Below the pieces are notes generated by a model, which did no database searches, was not told the origin of the DNA, and saw only the letters and a program-made list of their open reading frames with translations. A stretch of 6,128 nt of DNA, from the NCBI GenBank assembly GCA_019234175.1, contig JAFALP010000431.1, positions 1-6,128 on the forward strand, read 5' to 3'. Shown piece by piece: positions 5,674 through 6,128 of the stretch (positions are counted from its first letter, which is position 1; each line of letters opens with the position of its first letter). The translations under genes and the position numbers were made by a program. The stretch comes from Actinomycetota bacterium. Lineage in GTDB: Bacteria; Actinomycetota; Thermoleophilia; Gaiellales; Gaiellaceae.

Positions 5674-6128
5674 ATGAGGAAATGGGTCGTCGGTCTCGTG
5701 GCGGCGGCGGCAGCCGCTGCTGCGGTGGCCACCGCGGGGGCGGGCGCAGCGCCGAGCTTGACGAACGTGACGCTGCAGCTGAAATGGGTGCCGCAGGCGC
5801 AGTTCGCCGGCTACTACGCGGCGCAGGATCTCGGCTACTACAAGGCGGCCGGGCTCAACGTGACGCTGAAGAACGGGGGGCCGAACATCATCCCCGAGCA
5901 GGTCGTCGCCTCCGGCCAGGCGCAGATCGGCGTCGACTGGCTGCCGAGCCTGCTGGCGGCACGTGACAAGGGCACCGACCTCGTCAACATCGCGCAGGTC
6001 TTCGCCCGGTCGGGCATGACGCAGCTGACGTGGAAGTCGTCCGGCATCACGTCGATCTCGCAGATGAAGGGCAAGAAGGTCGCGAACTGGCTCGGCGGGA
6101 ACCAGTGGGAGCTCTTCGCGGCGCTGCA
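5674..6128 (+). CDS. NMT1/THI5-like ABC substrate-binding protein, N-terminal part
   Basis: The gene runs off the right edge after 151 complete codons; relatives are about 320-350 residues. Residues 1-26 form a Sec-type signal peptide: Arg-Lys at 2-3, an alanine-rich hydrophobic core, and probable A-x-A cleavage near 23-26. There is no cysteine, hence no lipobox. The mature part starts with the NMT1/THI5 pattern LQLKWVPQAQFAGYY (34-48), then GYYKAAGLNV (54-63), GGPNIIP (68-74), ASGQAQIGV (79-87) and KGKKVANWLGGNQWELFAAL (132-151). This resembles binding proteins for thiamine pyrimidines (ThiY), riboflavin (RibY) and pyrimidine-type ligands. It delivers ligand to the two permeases encoded just upstream. 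The ligand is not determined by the visible part. The start is firm because of the strong Shine-Dalgarno and the signal peptide. Confidence 0.92.
   Translation, partial: MRKWVVGLVAAAAAAAAVATAGAGAAPSLTNVTLQLKWVPQAQFAGYYAAQDLGYYKAAGLNVTLKNGGPNIIPEQVVASGQAQIGVDWLPSLLAARDKGTDLVNIAQVFARSGMTQLTWKSSGITSISQMKGKKVANWLGGNQWELFAAL

Noticed and set aside
5670..5681. TTCC-ATGA-GGAA hairpin presenting the binding-protein start codon in its loop
   Set aside because: A 4-bp A/U-G/C stem is too weak to matter, and such short repeats occur by chance.
5701..5736. GCN trinucleotide-like repeat
   Set aside because: It encodes the polyalanine core of the signal peptide and uses mixed alanine codons, so it is ordinary coding sequence.

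Overview
The window is strongly GC-rich, with codon third positions dominated by G and C. It carries two compact, divergently transcribed operons separated by only 33 bp. Two gene products belong to families that usually use the deazaflavin cofactor F420: a luciferase-like (LLM) oxidoreductase and a Ddn-like reductase. F420 families, GC-rich DNA, frequent GTG starts and weak or absent leaders together suggest an actinobacterium, possibly an early-branching class such as Thermoleophilia. A GC-rich Chloroflexota member is not excluded. This is inference from style and gene content, since no rRNA or marker gene is present.

Leftward operon (minus strand, 3192 down to the left edge): an M20-type Zn-dependent amidohydrolase of the hydantoinase/carbamoylase (HyuC/AllC/beta-ureidopropionase) type, then a small Ddn-like F420H2-dependent reductase, then a 12-TM-type MFS transporter, then the N-terminal 146 residues of an LLM-class F420-dependent oxidoreductase cut by the window edge. 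Two junctions are ATGA 4-nt stop/start overlaps. The middle junction has the same register only if the MFS gene starts at a CTG codon.

Rightward operon (plus strand, 3226 to the right edge): an ABC importer of the SsuABC/TauABC/ThiXYZ type, in the order permease, ATPase, second permease, and then a periplasmic/extracellular NMT1/THI5-like substrate-binding protein cut by the right edge. The first three genes are joined by GTGA overlaps. The binding protein follows after 44 bp and has its own strong Shine-Dalgarno sequence.

Reading: the ABC system probably imports a small N-heterocycle or related compound (pyrimidine, hydantoin, thiamine-pyrimidine or riboflavin-like, as known for NMT1-type binding proteins). 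The divergent operon probably processes it: ring or side-group redox by the F420 enzymes, and hydrolysis of an N-carbamoyl or similar C-N bond by the amidohydrolase. The substrate is not determined by the sequence. A perfect 6-7-6 inverted repeat fills most of the divergent intergenic gap and is the best candidate for a shared operator. No regulator gene lies in the window. No RNA genes, mobile elements, CRISPR arrays or gene-free stretches over 300 bases were seen; the only gaps are 3193-3225 and 5630-5673.
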